Shown in pieces: positions 1-10,012 of a stretch of DNA of 64,000 nt; position 1 is the stretch's first letter; each line of letters opens with the position of its first letter. The stretch lies in the NCBI RefSeq assembly GCF_000377705.1, contig NZ_KB898623.1:338584-402583 (forward strand). Direction: 5' to 3'. A model generated the notes under the pieces. The model was not told the DNA's origin and made no database searches. It saw only the letters and a list, made by a program, of their open reading frames with translations. This DNA comes from Salsuginibacillus kocurii DSM 18087. Its GTDB lineage: Bacteria > Bacillota > Bacilli > Bacillales > Marinococcaceae. The translations under genes were made by a program, and so were the position numbers.

Positions 1-357
1 TCCGAGAATTTGAGTTTCACCCACTACCATAGAGTCTAATCCAGTTGTAACTCTAAGCAAGTGACGAATAGCTTCATCATTTTCCTTAATCGTGAGTGTA
101 TGTTCAAAATCCTCGACTGGGCGTCTGGACCAGTGAGACAAGAACTTTTTTGTGAAATGGCGGCCTGTATGGAGCTGGTCAACTACTGCATAGATTTCCG
201 TGCGGTTACACGTAGAAAGAATCACGCATTCCAGCACACTTTTCATATTGCGTAATTGATCCAATGCTTGCGGCAGTTCGTCCTCTGAAAAGGCAAACTG
301 TTCACGAATATCTATTGGTGCTGTCTTATAATCCAGCCCTGCGACGAGGATATGCAT
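1..357 (-). CDS. hemA: Glutamyl-tRNA reductase HemA, N-terminal part (cut by window edge)
   Basis: The first 119 residues are present; the rest lies beyond the window. HemA reduces glutamyl-tRNA(Glu) to glutamate-1-semialdehyde, the first step of C5-type tetrapyrrole and heme synthesis in the cytoplasm. The protein opens [14 protein letters not shown]. The catalytic cysteine is Cys50 in STCNRTE, and the family motif [14 protein letters not shown] lies near residues 106-119. I chose the MHILV start because AGGGGGTG sits 10 nt upstream of it; an in-frame ATG three codons earlier lies only 1 nt from that site. The place next to ysxC and lon matches B. subtilis. A promoter and a PerR-like box lie upstream. 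Confidence 0.96.
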   Translation of the reverse strand, partial: MHILVAGLDYKTAPIDIREQFAFSEDELPQALDQLRNMKSVLECVILSTCNRTEIYAVVDQLHTGRHFTKKFLSHWSRRPVEDFEHTLTIKENDEAIRHLLRVTTGLDSMVVGETQILG

Positions 358-507
358 AGTACTCATTCACCCCCTAGTAGTTCAAACGATGATTGTTTTT
401 TTGAAAAAAAGACATTATGATAAGAAAAGCATAAAATGCTTTATAAAAACGTCTATGATCAATGCATTTACGCTATGGTTAATATGAACTTGTCTTATTT
501 CGTCACA

Positions 508-522
508 TTATAATAATTCTTA
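508..522 (-). promoter_or_regulatory. PerR-like operator in front of hemA
   Basis: The 15-base site TTATAATAATTCTTA matches the Per box consensus TTATAATNATTATAA at all but two positions. It lies just downstream of the predicted hemA -10 box, over the expected transcription start, where a bound repressor would block initiation. hemA is a known PerR target in B. subtilis. The match is seen in the sequence; PerR binding here is inferred. Confidence 0.6.
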
Positions 523-525
523 ACT

Positions 526-554
526 ATTATAACATGCAAGCGATCATCTACCAA
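526..554 (-). promoter_or_regulatory. hemA promoter (sigma-A type)
   Basis: On the minus strand, TTGGTA (549-554) and a perfect TATAAT (526-531) are separated by 17 bases. The predicted start is near 519, giving a leader of about 160 nt before hemA. Confidence 0.55.
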
Positions 555-639
555 AAATGAAATGTGAACAGATTCTGAAAAGGTTACATATGTACGCCCA
601 CACCTGCTTGCCCAGCCGTTCAATAAAGGAGGATTTCGT

Positions 640-1116
640 GTGAAACGAAAAGGCTTATTTCCCGGATTACTGCTTATTGGTTCTGGTTTGTTTTTCTTAC
701 TACAAACATGGAATGCTCCATTTGCTGATTACTTTTTAAGATGGCCTTCCATTTTTATTCTTATTGGGGCAGCATTTATTATTCAAGGGCTAAAAAAGAA
801 ACAAGCTGAAAGCCTGCTGCCTGGCTTTATCTTTTTAAGTTATGGGCTCCATTTCCTTTTAGTGGAAATGGAGTTTTGGCCAGCTCATCCTGGTATGTAT
901 TGGCTGTTACTTGGATTTAGTTTTTTGCTTACATATATTGTTTCTAAAAAAGAAGGTCTTGGCCCGGGTATATTTTTATTACTTGTGGGGATCGCTCTAT
1001 TTTTTGGTGAAGAAGTGATAGAGCTATTTGGTGCTTACTCTCAATATATTGAGCAGTTTTGGCCACTTGTATTTATACTTGGCGGTCTTTATTTTCTATT
1101 TGTGTATAAAAAATGA
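640..1116 (+). CDS. Small multi-pass membrane protein, LiaF/LiaI-type transmembrane region
   Basis: A 158-residue hydrophobic protein starting at GTG, with AAAGGAGG (626-633) 6 nt upstream. It has about six or seven short membrane segments in two similar blocks, each opening with a GLFPGLLLIGSGLFFL-like or GLGPGIFLLLVGIALFF-like motif and ending LRWPSIFILIGAAFI or QFWPLVFILGGLYFLF. This GxxPGxxLLxxG / WPxxxILxG pattern is typical of the membrane half of LiaF/LiaI cell-envelope stress proteins and DUF5668 proteins. There is no C-terminal soluble domain. It is the only plus-strand gene in the first 33 kb and converges on ysxC. The position resembles B. subtilis ysxD, but I cannot confirm orthology. 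Function unknown. Confidence 0.75.
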   Translation: MKRKGLFPGLLLIGSGLFFLLQTWNAPFADYFLRWPSIFILIGAAFIIQGLKKKQAESLLPGFIFLSYGLHFLLVEMEFWPAHPGMYWLLLGFSFLLTYIVSKKEGLGPGIFLLLVGIALFFGEEVIELFGAYSQYIEQFWPLVFILGGLYFLFVYKK

Positions 1117-1117
1117 G

Positions 1118-1148
1118 GTAAGAGGAAGCAGCCTTCCTCTTACTTTTT
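1118..1148. terminator. Bidirectional terminator between the membrane protein and ysxC
   Basis: GTAAGAGGAAG (1118-1128) pairs with CTTCCTCTTAC (1133-1143). A T-run follows on the plus strand, and an A-rich flank gives a T-run on the minus strand. It overlaps the last codons of ysxC. Confidence 0.75.
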
Positions 1149-1739
1149 CATTTCCGAAGCTCCCCATTGCTTTAAGGCCTTCCAGGCAGCATCCTTTCCT
1201 TCTCCGCTTTCTGTGGAGAAGAGAATTAATTCATCCTCCGCAGCCAGTTGCAATGTTTCTTTTACTTGCTTCACGTGACGAGGGCGTTTCGTTTTAGGTA
1301 CTTTATCTGCTTTTGTTGCTACGACAAGGACTGGCAACTCATGGTGCTTTAACCATTCATACATTTGTTGGTCATCTTCAGTCGGCTTATGCCTCACATC
1401 CACCAGTAAAACAATTCCTTGTAATTGGTCACGTTCTTGCAAGTAGGTTTCAATCATACGGCCCCAGGCAGCTCGTTCTGTTTTGGACACTTTTGCATAG
1501 CCATATCCAGGAACATCGACAAAATAAAAGGCATCATTAATATTGAAAAAATTCAGCAGCCGTGTTTTTCCTGGTTTGGAAGAGGTATACGCCAAGTTTT
1601 TACGGTTTAATAACTTATTGATAAAAGAAGATTTCCCTACGTTTGAACGGCCGGCCAGTGCAATTTCAGGCCACTGACCATCAGGATACTGTTCAGGGCC
1701 TGGTGCACTGATATAAAGTTCAGCTTTTTGAATTTTCAT
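1140..1739 (-). CDS. ysxC: Ribosome biogenesis GTPase YsxC/EngB
   Basis: A 199-residue TrmE-Era-EngA-YihA family GTPase needed for 50S subunit assembly. The G motifs are clear: P-loop GRSNVGKSS (residues 30-38), the G3 motif DVPGYG (75-80) and the G4 motif TKAD (142-145). The length fits the family. The start overlaps the last 20 bases of lon, so the two genes are probably co-transcribed, as in B. subtilis. Confidence 0.97.
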   Translation of the reverse strand: MKIQKAELYISAPGPEQYPDGQWPEIALAGRSNVGKSSFINKLLNRKNLAYTSSKPGKTRLLNFFNINDAFYFVDVPGYGYAKVSKTERAAWGRMIETYLQERDQLQGIVLLVDVRHKPTEDDQQMYEWLKHHELPVLVVATKADKVPKTKRPRHVKQVKETLQLAAEDELILFSTESGEGKDAAWKALKQWGASEMKK

Positions 1740-4059
1740 TTGATTCTCCTAATGCAATATCTAATACTTCATCTAAATGAGAGACGAACAAATAAGTTAA
1801 GCCTTCACGTACACTCTCTGGGACGTCTTCTAAATCTTTTTCATTCTCCTTAGGAAGAATAATGGTTTTTAAGCCTGATCGATGAGCACTCATCGATTTT
1901 TCTTTCACGCCGCCAATCGGCAGCACTCGACCTCTTAATGTAATCTCTCCTGTCATCCCTACTTCTTTTTTAACCGGACGGTTTGTTAATGCAGATATAA
2001 GAGCGGTTGCCATCGTAATACCGGCTGAAGGCCCGTCTTTTGGAGTGGCTCCTTCAGGAACATGAATATGAATATCATGGTTTTCGTGAAAGTTTGGGTC
2101 GATTTTTAGTTCTTCTGACCGCGAGCGAATATACGTAAAAGCAGCTTTCGCTGATTCTTTCATAACATCTCCCAATTTACCGGTTAACGTAAGCTCCCCA
2201 TCACCTTTTGTTAATAACACTTCGATAGCTAAAGTGTCTCCGCCTCCCGAAGTATAGGCAAGCCCTGTAGCTGTGCCAATTTGGTCTTCTACTTCTGCTT
2301 GTCCGTAACGATATTTTGGTTTTCCAAGCATGTCTTCTAATGTATTCGGGGTGACAACCACGCGCTTTTTCTCATTTGAAACGATCTGTTTAACTGCTTT
2401 GCGGCAAACCGTCCCTAATTGACGTTCCAACGTTCGCACGCCCGCTTCACGTGTATAATAGCGAATCGTTTTTAACAACGCATCTTCCTGCAGCCGCAGC
2501 TGTCCTTTTGTTAAGCCATGTTCCTGTAACTGTCTAGGTAAAAGATAGTTTTTTGCAATTTCTACCTTCTCGACTTCGGTGTAGCCGGCAATCGAAATAA
2601 TTTCCATCCGGTCAAGCAGCGGTTCTGGGATAGCCCCTACATTATTAGCCGTAGTGACAAACATAACTTTGGATAAATCATAGGCTTCTTCAATATAGTG
2701 GTCACTAAAGGAATGATTCTGTTCTGGGTCTAATACTTCAAGCATGGCTGAAGACGGATCTCCCCGAAAGTCGCTTGCCATTTTATCAATTTCATCCAAT
2801 AAGAAGACAGGGTTCACGGTTCCGGCACTGTGCATCCCTTGAATGATACGGCCCGGCATCGCCCCGACATAGGTGCGTCGATGTCCTCTAATCTCTGCAT
2901 CATCACGAACACCACCTAATGAAGCACGGACAAATTCCCGCTCTAGTGCACGGGCAATCGACCGGGCTAGCGATGTTTTTCCAACCCCGGGGGGACCAGC
3001 CAAGCAGAGAATAGGGCCTTTAATTTCTTGGGTCATTTCTTGGACTGCCAAATATTCCAATACCCTCTCTTTGACCATATCCAGCCCGTAATGATCTTCA
3101 TTGAGGATTGTTTCAGCATTCGTGATGTCCAAGCGGTCTGCTGTTTCAGAATGCCATGGCAAGGTCACAAGCCAATCAATGTAATTACGAATTACTGAAC
3201 TTTCTGCAGAGCTGGCCGGTACTTTTTCATAGCGTCCCAGTTCTTTTTCAGCTTTTGCTTTGACGGCTTCCGGCATCCCGGCTTCTTCAATTTTTTCTTT
3301 CAGTTCATCAACTTCTCCGGTTTTTCCTTCTTTTTCTCCGAGCTCTTTTTGAATTGCTTTCATTTGCTCTCGCAAATAATACTCTTTTTGTGTTTGTTCC
3401 ATGGATTTCTTTACGCGCTGGCCAATTTTCTTTTCCAGTCCCAGTACTTCTTTTTCATTATTTAAAATATCAAGCAAGGCTTCCAACCGTTCAGTCACAT
3501 CAACCAGATTAAGAAGTGATTGTTTTTGTGAAACTTTGATCGGCAAATGAGAGGCAACAATATCAGCCATGCGGCCAGGTTCCTGAATATCTTGAACAGA
3601 AGAAAGTGTTTCACTTGATACCTTTTTCGAAAGCTTGGTAAATTGTTCAAACTGTTCGAGCACCGTCCGCATTAAAGCCTGTTGATTTGCATCTGCTGTC
3701 TCTGTTTCTTCAGGGAGCGTGCTCACATCAACTTCTAAGTATTCACCCTGGTCTCTAAATGCCTCAATTCGCGTCCGGTTCAACCCTTCAACTAATACGC
3801 GGATTGTACCATTAGGCAGTCGTAACATTTGTTTAATATAAACTAATGTACCCATATGATAAATATCATCTTCGCTCGGCTCATCTACTGATAAGTCCGT
3901 TTGACTTGTAAGTACAATTTCTTTTTTGTCCACCATTACTTTTTCTAATGCTTGTACTGACTTATCCCGGCCCACATCCAAATGTAAAACCATGGTCGGA
4001 TAAACGAGCAAGCCTCGTAAAGGCAACAAAGGAATCGTCTGTTTTTTTTGTTTTGCCAT
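1720..4059 (-). CDS. lon: ATP-dependent protease Lon (LonA)
   Basis: A 779-residue hexameric cytoplasmic AAA+ protease that degrades damaged and regulatory proteins. It has the N-terminal substrate domain ([18 protein letters not shown]), Walker [10 protein letters not shown], Walker B VFLLDEID and the C-terminal protease domain with catalytic Ser678 in PKDGPSAG and Lys721 in GGVKEK. The reading frame stays open 67 codons further upstream, but MAKQKKQT is the right start: GGAGGGG lies about 5 nt before it, and the upstream residues are not Lon-like. A perfect 6-bp hairpin (4081-4096) stands just before the ribosome binding site. Confidence 0.97.
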   Translation of the reverse strand: MAKQKKQTIPLLPLRGLLVYPTMVLHLDVGRDKSVQALEKVMVDKKEIVLTSQTDLSVDEPSEDDIYHMGTLVYIKQMLRLPNGTIRVLVEGLNRTRIEAFRDQGEYLEVDVSTLPEETETADANQQALMRTVLEQFEQFTKLSKKVSSETLSSVQDIQEPGRMADIVASHLPIKVSQKQSLLNLVDVTERLEALLDILNNEKEVLGLEKKIGQRVKKSMEQTQKEYYLREQMKAIQKELGEKEGKTGEVDELKEKIEEAGMPEAVKAKAEKELGRYEKVPASSAESSVIRNYIDWLVTLPWHSETADRLDITNAETILNEDHYGLDMVKERVLEYLAVQEMTQEIKGPILCLAGPPGVGKTSLARSIARALEREFVRASLGGVRDDAEIRGHRRTYVGAMPGRIIQGMHSAGTVNPVFLLDEIDKMASDFRGDPSSAMLEVLDPEQNHSFSDHYIEEAYDLSKVMFVTTANNVGAIPEPLLDRMEIISIAGYTEVEKVEIAKNYLLPRQLQEHGLTKGQLRLQEDALLKTIRYYTREAGVRTLERQLGTVCRKAVKQIVSNEKKRVVVTPNTLEDMLGKPKYRYGQAEVEDQIGTATGLAYTSGGGDTLAIEVLLTKGDGELTLTGKLGDVMKESAKAAFTYIRSRSEELKIDPNFHENHDIHIHVPEGATPKDGPSAGITMATALISALTNRPVKKEVGMTGEITLRGRVLPIGGVKEKSMSAHRSGLKTIILPKENEKDLEDVPESVREGLTYLFVSHLDEVLDIALGESNENSKS

Positions 4060-4080
4060 GCTACCCCTCCAGTGAAGCAT

Positions 4081-4096
4081 GTGTGGCTTCCCACAC
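4081..4096 (-). promoter_or_regulatory. Hairpin at the 5' side of the lon ribosome binding site
   Basis: On the minus strand GTGTGG-GAAG-CCACAC forms a perfect 6-bp stem with a four-base loop, about 20 nt before the lon start codon. A TACAAT hexamer (4100-4105) lies directly upstream of it. The hairpin is seen directly. Whether it affects mRNA stability, translation or repressor binding is not known. Confidence 0.35.
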
Positions 4097-4105
4097 GCCA
4101 TTGTA

Positions 4106-4680
4106 CATTCTGTTAACACTATTACTATTATTAATAAGCTCTGTTTAGGACGTTGGTGATAAAGGTCTGGGACCCCCTGCAGGTCGTTCGCCTGAGGAAG
4201 ATCATAGGTCACCCACGTAAGGCAGGTCATTAAAAAGAATATCAACCTACTCTTTATCAAAACTTTTTTAATACCTATATAGAATAGTTCTTTGGCTCTA
4301 TCCTTTTAGATATGTAACTCCTGCTGACTGCCTTAAAACTATTATACTAAACGTGTTTCATTTTATCCTATGCCCAAACGTTTGTCTAATACATAAATAA
4401 CGGAACGTGCTAATTAAATGACAAAGCACACTTGCAAATCGCATAAAGACTGTTGCCGACAGACCTACAGCTCCAGAGACTGGTGAGCCATCACTAGGGA
4501 TTATCCTACAGACACTCACAGCTCACACGTAAAAAAAAGCCACGGTGGAACTATGAGGACTCCCCCTTAACAGAGCCTCATCCTTAGAAACAAGCTGCCT
4601 GCGCTACACTTTTAGTATACCCACTGCCTCTGTATTTAACTCCTGCAGCCAGCTGATATGTATAAAGCTTTAGTTGTGAA
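4106..4680. other. Intergenic gap where B. subtilis has lonB
   Basis: About 575 bases without a supported gene between clpX and lon. In B. subtilis this position holds lonB; I see no Walker motif or protease motif fragment in any frame. One imperfect hairpin (4553-4581, ATGAGG-CTC paired with GAG-CCTCAT) and a run of eight A at 4531-4538 are the only visible structures. Confidence 0.4.
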
Positions 4681-4711
4681 AAACGTCTCGAACATGTTGT
4701 TCGAGACGTTT
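4681..4711 (-). terminator. clpX terminator
   Basis: Perfect 14-bp inverted repeat, AAACGTCTCGAACA (4681-4694) against TGTTCGAGACGTTT (4698-4711), with a T-run on the minus strand directly downstream of the clpX stop codon. Confidence 0.85.
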
Positions 4712-4716
4712 TCAAG

Positions 4717-5997
4717 TTATGCACTTTCTCTTGGTTTGTCACTTAGTTTAACTTCTTTTCCTTCTTCGTCTTGAAGGATTGGTGAGCCGTCGTCAGTGAC
4801 ACATTCATCTGTAATAATGCATTTAACAATTTCTTCTTTAGAAGGCAGGTCATACATAACATCGAGCATAATACCTTCAATAATCGAGCGGAGACCACGG
4901 GCTCCAGTGTTTCGTTCAATTGCCTTTAGTGCAATTTGGCGAAGAGCTTCATCCGTAAACTCCAGCTCTACCTCATCAATTTCAAGCAACTTTTCGTATT
5001 GCTTGACTAAAGCATTTTTAGGTTGAGTCAAAATTTCCACCAATGCCTCTTCATCTAATGGCTTCAAGCTTGAGATAACTGGCAAACGCCCAATAAACTC
5101 AGGAATTAATCCATAGCGAAGTAAATCCTCTGGCAAAATGTTGCTTAGATATTCACTATCATCCATCTCTGCATTTTCAGACTCTGAGCCAAACCCAATT
5201 ACCTTACGTCCGAGACGACGTTTAACGATTTGGTCAATGCCATCAAACGCTCCCCCTACAATAAACAGAACATTTGAGGTATCAATTTGAATAAATTCTT
5301 GGTGTGGATGCTTACGCCCTCCCTGCGGCGGAACGCTAGCTGTCGTACCTTCTAAAATCTTAAGCAAAGCCTGCTGAACACCTTCACCAGAAACGTCTCT
5401 TGTAATGGATGGATTCTCAGACTTCCGGGCCACCTTATCAATTTCATCAATATAGACAATGCCCTTTTCCGCCTTCTCAACGTCATAATCAGCAGCCTGG
5501 ATCAATTTTAATAAAATGTTCTCTACGTCTTCACCTACGTAGCCGGCTTCTGTTAATGAGGTTGCATCAGCAATTGCAAACGGGACATTTAAAATACGAG
5601 CGAGCGTTTGGGCCATCAGCGTTTTACCGCTACCTGTAGGTCCAATCATACAAATGTTACTTTTTGATAACTCTACTTCTTCGTCTGAACTCTTATTCTG
5701 TCCAGCATTCACTCGCTTATAGTGGTTATATACGGCGACAGACAGCGATTTTTTTGCACTTTCCTGCCCAATCACATAGTCATCAAGAATTTCATTGATT
5801 TCTTGAGGCTTTGGAACTTCCTCTAACTCTGTTTCTTCTTCAGTACCAAGTTCCTCTTCCACAATTTCTGTGCAAAGCTCTATACACTCATCACATATAT
5901 AAACACCTGGACCAGCAACCAGTTTTCTTACCTGATCCTGTGTTTTTCCGCAAAAGGAACATTTCAACTGCCCCTTTTCATCACTAAATTTCAACAT
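4717..5997 (-). CDS. clpX: ClpXP unfoldase subunit ClpX
   Basis: A 426-residue AAA+ unfoldase that feeds substrates to the ClpP peptidase. The N-terminal zinc-binding domain has Cys13, Cys16, Cys35 and Cys38. Walker A is GPTGSGKT (119-126), Walker B is IVYIDEIDK, the pore loop is GYVGED, the ClpP-contacting loop contains VIGFG, and the sensor-2 region is [19 protein letters not shown] lies 6 nt before the ATG. It follows tig, as in B. subtilis, but a 570-base gap and tig's terminator suggest its own promoter. Confidence 0.98.
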   Translation of the reverse strand: MLKFSDEKGQLKCSFCGKTQDQVRKLVAGPGVYICDECIELCTEIVEEELGTEEETELEEVPKPQEINEILDDYVIGQESAKKSLSVAVYNHYKRVNAGQNKSSDEEVELSKSNICMIGPTGSGKTLMAQTLARILNVPFAIADATSLTEAGYVGEDVENILLKLIQAADYDVEKAEKGIVYIDEIDKVARKSENPSITRDVSGEGVQQALLKILEGTTASVPPQGGRKHPHQEFIQIDTSNVLFIVGGAFDGIDQIVKRRLGRKVIGFGSESENAEMDDSEYLSNILPEDLLRYGLIPEFIGRLPVISSLKPLDEEALVEILTQPKNALVKQYEKLLEIDEVELEFTDEALRQIALKAIERNTGARGLRSIIEGIMLDVMYDLPSKEEIVKCIITDECVTDDGSPILQDEEGKEVKLSDKPRESA

Positions 5998-6529
5998 GAG
6001 CGTTCACCCCTAACACGTTTATTGTACCTTTAGTACGGCTTAGCATACAAGCAATTCGATCAAACGGTTATCAGTTGCTTTATTAAGCACTCTGCTTTTT
6101 ACCTTTGTATCTAGTGCAAGCTTATGCTTTACTTTTACGTTACGACTCAGAAAAACATGCGTACCATTCCACTTCTCTTTGGAAGTGTATGTATTGTATC
6201 ACACTTTTACAGCAAGTAGAAAAAAATGGTTTCTAGCCAACTGGGACGGTGTCATACATTATTCTTACACTTTGTCCTTTATTTTACGTTGCATCTTGTT
6301 AAAATGTAAAAAGGTACGTGATTTAACTAAAGGTAACGTATAAGCTTGTCATCAGATTTCCCTAATTAGGTGATCTGCAAACAACACTTTTATGATTAAT
6401 ATTTAAAAATAGCTTCCCTTATTCTTCATAATAATATGTATTTGAAGCTAGTCATTACTCTTTTTCCTCGTCAATAAAATAAAAAAGTGAGACAGATAAA
6501 AAACTAAGCCGGCGAAATTAAGTAGTGTA
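5998..6529. other. Intergenic gap upstream of clpX
   Basis: About 530 AT-rich bases between the tig terminator and clpX, presumably containing the clpX promoter. A TACAAT hexamer is seen on the minus strand near 6195, but no good -35 partner stands at the right distance. I see no gene and no clear CtsR or CIRCE operator. Confidence 0.4.
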
Positions 6530-6561
6530 AAACAAGGCACGGCTTAATGCGTGCCTTGTTT
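6530..6561 (-). terminator. tig terminator
   Basis: AAACAAGGCACG (6530-6541) pairs perfectly with CGTGCCTTGTTT (6550-6561) around an 8-base loop, just beyond the tig stop. The T-run on the minus strand is short (TTGTTTT). Confidence 0.7.
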
Positions 6562-6571
6562 GTTTATTAGA

Positions 6572-7888
6572 TTATTCGTTCGCCGCTTCTTGCTTTTCTA
6601 CTTCTTTGCTATTTTCTACAAGAAGGTCAATTGCTTTTTGGATTTTAAGATCACCTTTTAAGGTTTCTTCTCCACCTTGCATAGCTAGCAGGTTACGAAT
6701 TTCTTCTTTATCGCGCTGGTACATTTCAGCCATTTTTTCAAGTTCAGCATCTACATCTTCGTCTGTTGCTTCAACTTCTTCTGTTTCAGCAATTGCTTCT
6801 AAGACGAGATTCATCTGTACACGCTTTTCAGCTTCAGGCTTAAACTGTTCCTTCATTCCTTCTTCGTCTGTTCCTGCCATTTGGTAATACATATTCATAT
6901 CCATGCCTTGGGCTTGCAGACGCTGCCCAAACTCTTGGATCATTCGTTCAGACTCAGAGGAAACCATCGCGTCTGGAATATCAACCGTTGCATTTTCTGC
7001 AGCTTTTTCTACAAGGGTGTCTTTTACATGATGGTCTTTTTCGTGTTCTTTATCATGAACAAGCTTGTCCTTCAATTTACTGCGAAGTTCGTCGAGTGTG
7101 TCTACTTCTTCGTCAACGTCTTTTGCAAACTCATCGTCGAGTTCTGGCAATTCTTTACGCTTAACTTCATGAAGTTTCACTTTGAAGGTTGCATCCTGAC
7201 CAGCAAGCTCTTCAGCATGATATTCTTCCGGGAATGTAACTTCCACATCTTTCTCTTCACCAGCTTTTGTACCAACAAGCTGTTCTTCAAAACCAGGGAT
7301 AAATTGACCTGAACCGATTTCAAGGGAATAGTTCTCTGCTTTTCCACCTTCAAATGCTTCACCATTTACGAAGCCTTCGAAGTCAAATACAGCTGTATCG
7401 CCTTCTTGCACTTCTCCCTCTTCTACTACCACAAGGTCAGCGTGGTTTTCCTGCTGCTTTTGCAACTCTTCTTCTACTTCTTCATCAGCAACTGTAGTAT
7501 CGAACTCTTCAACTTCAAGTCCTTTATACTCACCTAACTCAACTTCAGGTTTTACAGTAACTGTTGCTTTAAAAACGACACCTTTTCCTTGTTCAATTTC
7601 CTCTATGTCAATTTCTGGCTGGTCAACTGGATTAATGTCAGCTTCTTGAACAGCATTGGAATAAGCTTCTGGTAAAACAATGTCGACAGCATCCTGGTAA
7701 AGCGACTCGATACCGAAACGCTGTTCGAATAATTTACGAGGTACTTTCCCTTTCCGAAAACCAGGTACATTTACTTTTCCTCGTACTTTTTGAAAGGCTT
7801 GCTCTAGAGCCTCGTCAAGTTTCTCTGAGTCAACCGTAACGGTGAGGACTCCTTCATTGCCTTCTTTCTTTTCCCATTGTGCAGTCAT
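6572..7888 (-). CDS. tig: Trigger factor
   Basis: A 438-residue ribosome-associated chaperone and peptidyl-prolyl isomerase that meets nascent chains at the exit tunnel. The ribosome-binding signature [10 protein letters not shown] is at residues 43-52. The central FKBP-type domain (about 150-245) opens with [15 protein letters not shown], and the C-terminal arm domain is rich in Glu and Asp. The high acidic content is stronger than in B. subtilis and fits a salt-adapted host (inference). It lies directly upstream of clpX and downstream of ysoA. Confidence 0.98.
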   Translation of the reverse strand: MTAQWEKKEGNEGVLTVTVDSEKLDEALEQAFQKVRGKVNVPGFRKGKVPRKLFEQRFGIESLYQDAVDIVLPEAYSNAVQEADINPVDQPEIDIEEIEQGKGVVFKATVTVKPEVELGEYKGLEVEEFDTTVADEEVEEELQKQQENHADLVVVEEGEVQEGDTAVFDFEGFVNGEAFEGGKAENYSLEIGSGQFIPGFEEQLVGTKAGEEKDVEVTFPEEYHAEELAGQDATFKVKLHEVKRKELPELDDEFAKDVDEEVDTLDELRSKLKDKLVHDKEHEKDHHVKDTLVEKAAENATVDIPDAMVSSESERMIQEFGQRLQAQGMDMNMYYQMAGTDEEGMKEQFKPEAEKRVQMNLVLEAIAETEEVEATDEDVDAELEKMAEMYQRDKEEIRNLLAMQGGEETLKGDLKIQKAIDLLVENSKEVEKQEAANE

Positions 7889-8022
7889 TTATACGTTCCC
7901 TCCAAGTTTCATAGGTTATTAACGGGTTTCAATCTTTACAACCATTACATTATAACATACACGATTTGCTTTTCAATCAGCGGATTTTAACCCAAGCTTG
8001 ACAACTGTTACTTTCGTAAAGG

Positions 8023-9060
8023 TTAAAATGGAAAACCAGTTTCATCAAGTGAAGTGACCATTTCTAAACATTCTTCCGTTTCCTTTTCTTCGGTTTGATG
8101 ATAGCGACATAAATCATCAAAGCACGGCATCTGTCCTAAATACATTTTTGCTTCATAGTGAAGAGCCGCTCCCCAAGCTTCGACGGAATAGGCAGGAGGC
8201 TCAAATGGATAAGCGTCCAACACCACCTGCTGCCATATTTGTTTGGCTGCATCCAATAAACTCGGATCCATTTGTCCGAGTTGATCATTTAAATAGGAAG
8301 AAACACGTTTCACCGCCGGTATTTCTTCCATCGCAGGCAAATGACCGGGAGATTCTTCTGTTTTCTTTTCACCCTTTTGAATTGTGACCTTTTGGGTGAT
8401 ATTCCAATCCTTTAGCAAGAATAAAATAAAGGATTTCAATACTGAATTGATGTCGAGGTCAACCAACATATCTTTTAATCGTTGAATTACTGCTTCAGAG
8501 TGATAATCTTTTAGCATTGACAAAGCTTGAAACTGACGAGGGAGATCTCCAGTCTCCAGTTGATGCATAATTTCTTCAGGGAAAACAATATCTCCTTCTG
8601 GAGGAGGAGAATTTTTCTCCAAATGATACCCCTGGTCTTCCTCCTCAGCCATCGTTCTTGCCAAATGAAGTAATTCAAAAAAATGTTCGGCTAAATGAGG
8701 TGGAAATTGACTCTCTGATTGAACGGCTTCAAGCGTTTGAACTACCCCATGATAATCGCCAAGTTGGGTAAGCAAGGTAATGTACATTTGTAAAACTTCA
8801 AAGTAATCGCCTCGCCCTTCATGAAGAAGTTGCTCAGCCCATTCTTTTCCTTCATATAGACGGCCGATTTGCGTGTAAGCAACTAATAGGCCTGTTGCCG
8901 CAGGTTCATTGTCTGGAGCTCGATTAAGGGCAAGTTTAAACTTTTCAATACTTTCTTCATACTTGTTTTGTTTTAAAGCATCTAGCCCTTGTTCGATTAG
9001 CTGTTTAACAGCACCAGGAAAGGGAACAACATTATCTCTGTGATTATCTTCACTTGTCAT
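8023..9060 (-). CDS. ysoA: TPR-repeat protein, YsoA-like
   Basis: A 345-residue soluble protein of unknown role. Its N-terminal half carries tetratricopeptide-like helices, for example GLDALKQNKYEESIEKFKLA followed by NEPAATGLLVAYTQIGRLYE. I chose MTSEDNHRD as the start because GAGGGTGA lies about 6 nt upstream; an in-frame ATG 19 codons earlier has no such site. The place between leuD and tig matches B. subtilis ysoA. TPR proteins usually bind partner proteins, but no partner can be named from this sequence. Confidence 0.85.
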   Translation of the reverse strand: MTSEDNHRDNVVPFPGAVKQLIEQGLDALKQNKYEESIEKFKLALNRAPDNEPAATGLLVAYTQIGRLYEGKEWAEQLLHEGRGDYFEVLQMYITLLTQLGDYHGVVQTLEAVQSESQFPPHLAEHFFELLHLARTMAEEEDQGYHLEKNSPPPEGDIVFPEEIMHQLETGDLPRQFQALSMLKDYHSEAVIQRLKDMLVDLDINSVLKSFILFLLKDWNITQKVTIQKGEKKTEESPGHLPAMEEIPAVKRVSSYLNDQLGQMDPSLLDAAKQIWQQVVLDAYPFEPPAYSVEAWGAALHYEAKMYLGQMPCFDDLCRYHQTEEKETEECLEMVTSLDETGFPF

Positions 9061-9266
9061 TTGATTCACCCTCTTTCCTGTGTGCAAATTGTATGTATGA
9101 TTGTTTAAGTTTAGCAAGTGAAGGTTTAAAGTACAATCCTTAACTCCATATGGACCAAATAATGGTACTCTTTTCCTTTTATATGCTGGTTAAAAGTAAT
9201 GCTCCTTTAGCCTGCTACCAGCCGTATAATCTATTTATTAACCTTTTATACATTCTTTATTCCGTA

Positions 9267-9301
9267 TAAAAAGGCCGCCTATGACTGATAGGCGACCTTT
9301 C
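9267..9301 (-). terminator. Terminator of the ilv-leu operon
   Basis: On the minus strand, AAAGG-CGCCTAT pairs with ATAGGCG-CCTTT across a short loop, followed by a T-run, about 85 nt beyond the leuD stop. Confidence 0.85.
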
Positions 9302-9384
9302 AACACCTCTCCAGCACTCACTGCCTGGTGAACTCTTACAAGGTTGGAGCACAAGGTTGGATTTTAGAAAGGTATAGTGCCAAC

Positions 9385-9972
9385 TTATGCTTGCACTTCT
9401 TTCTCATACGATTCAATTTCATTTTCATATTGTAGTGTTAAACTAATTTCATCCCAACCATTAAGCAGCATACCTTTTAAATAAGGATCAATTTCAAAGC
9501 TGGTTTCAAACCCACCGTCATCAGTAATTTTCTGATTTTCAAGGTCTACTGTAAGTTCATATATTGCGTCACGACCTTTCTCCATCAGTGCATACACTTC
9601 ATCTTCAGGCAGACGAATTGGCAAAATCCCATTTTTAAAGCAATTGTTATAAAAGATATCAGCAAAGCTAGGAGCAATGACCACACGAAAACCGTAATCA
9701 TTCAGAGCCCATGGCGCGTGTTCTCTTGATGAACCACAACCAAAATTGTGATCTGCTATTAAAATGGAGGCATCTTTTGCATGGGGCTGGTTCAATTCAA
9801 AATTTTCATTATCTGAACCATCTGCATTAAAGCGCCAATCGAAGAAAAGAAATTGCCCAAATCCTGTACGTTCTACCCGTTTTAAAAACTGCTTTGGGAT
9901 GATTTGGTCCGTATCGATATTAACACGGGGAAGAACGCCTGTATTTCCTTTTAACGTAACTAGTGGTTCCAT
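9385..9972 (-). CDS. leuD: 3-isopropylmalate dehydratase small subunit
   Basis: A 195-residue swivel-domain subunit that joins LeuC to isomerise 2-isopropylmalate to 3-isopropylmalate in leucine synthesis. It shows the typical opening with NIDTDQIIPKQFLK, then FGCGSSREHAPWAL and the end YLKGMLLNGWDEISLTL. It is the last gene of the ilv-leu operon, 40 bases after leuC, with AGAAAGGTTGA before the ATG. Confidence 0.98.
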   Translation of the reverse strand: MEPLVTLKGNTGVLPRVNIDTDQIIPKQFLKRVERTGFGQFLFFDWRFNADGSDNENFELNQPHAKDASILIADHNFGCGSSREHAPWALNDYGFRVVIAPSFADIFYNNCFKNGILPIRLPEDEVYALMEKGRDAIYELTVDLENQKITDDGGFETSFEIDPYLKGMLLNGWDEISLTLQYENEIESYEKEVQA

Positions 9973-10012
9973 ATCTATTCAACCTTTCTCATCATAGCTT
10001 TCTTGAACTCAA

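Noticed and set aside
61..255. 64-codon plus-strand open frame at the window start
   Set aside because: It lies wholly inside hemA on the other strand.
4060..4260. N-terminal extension of 67 residues in the Lon reading frame
   Set aside because: The extension has no Lon-like sequence, and the internal ATG at 4059 has an excellent ribosome binding site and a family-typical start.
6881..7312. 143-codon open frame antisense to tig
   Set aside because: Shadow of an acidic coding region; phenylalanine-rich, no ribosome binding site.
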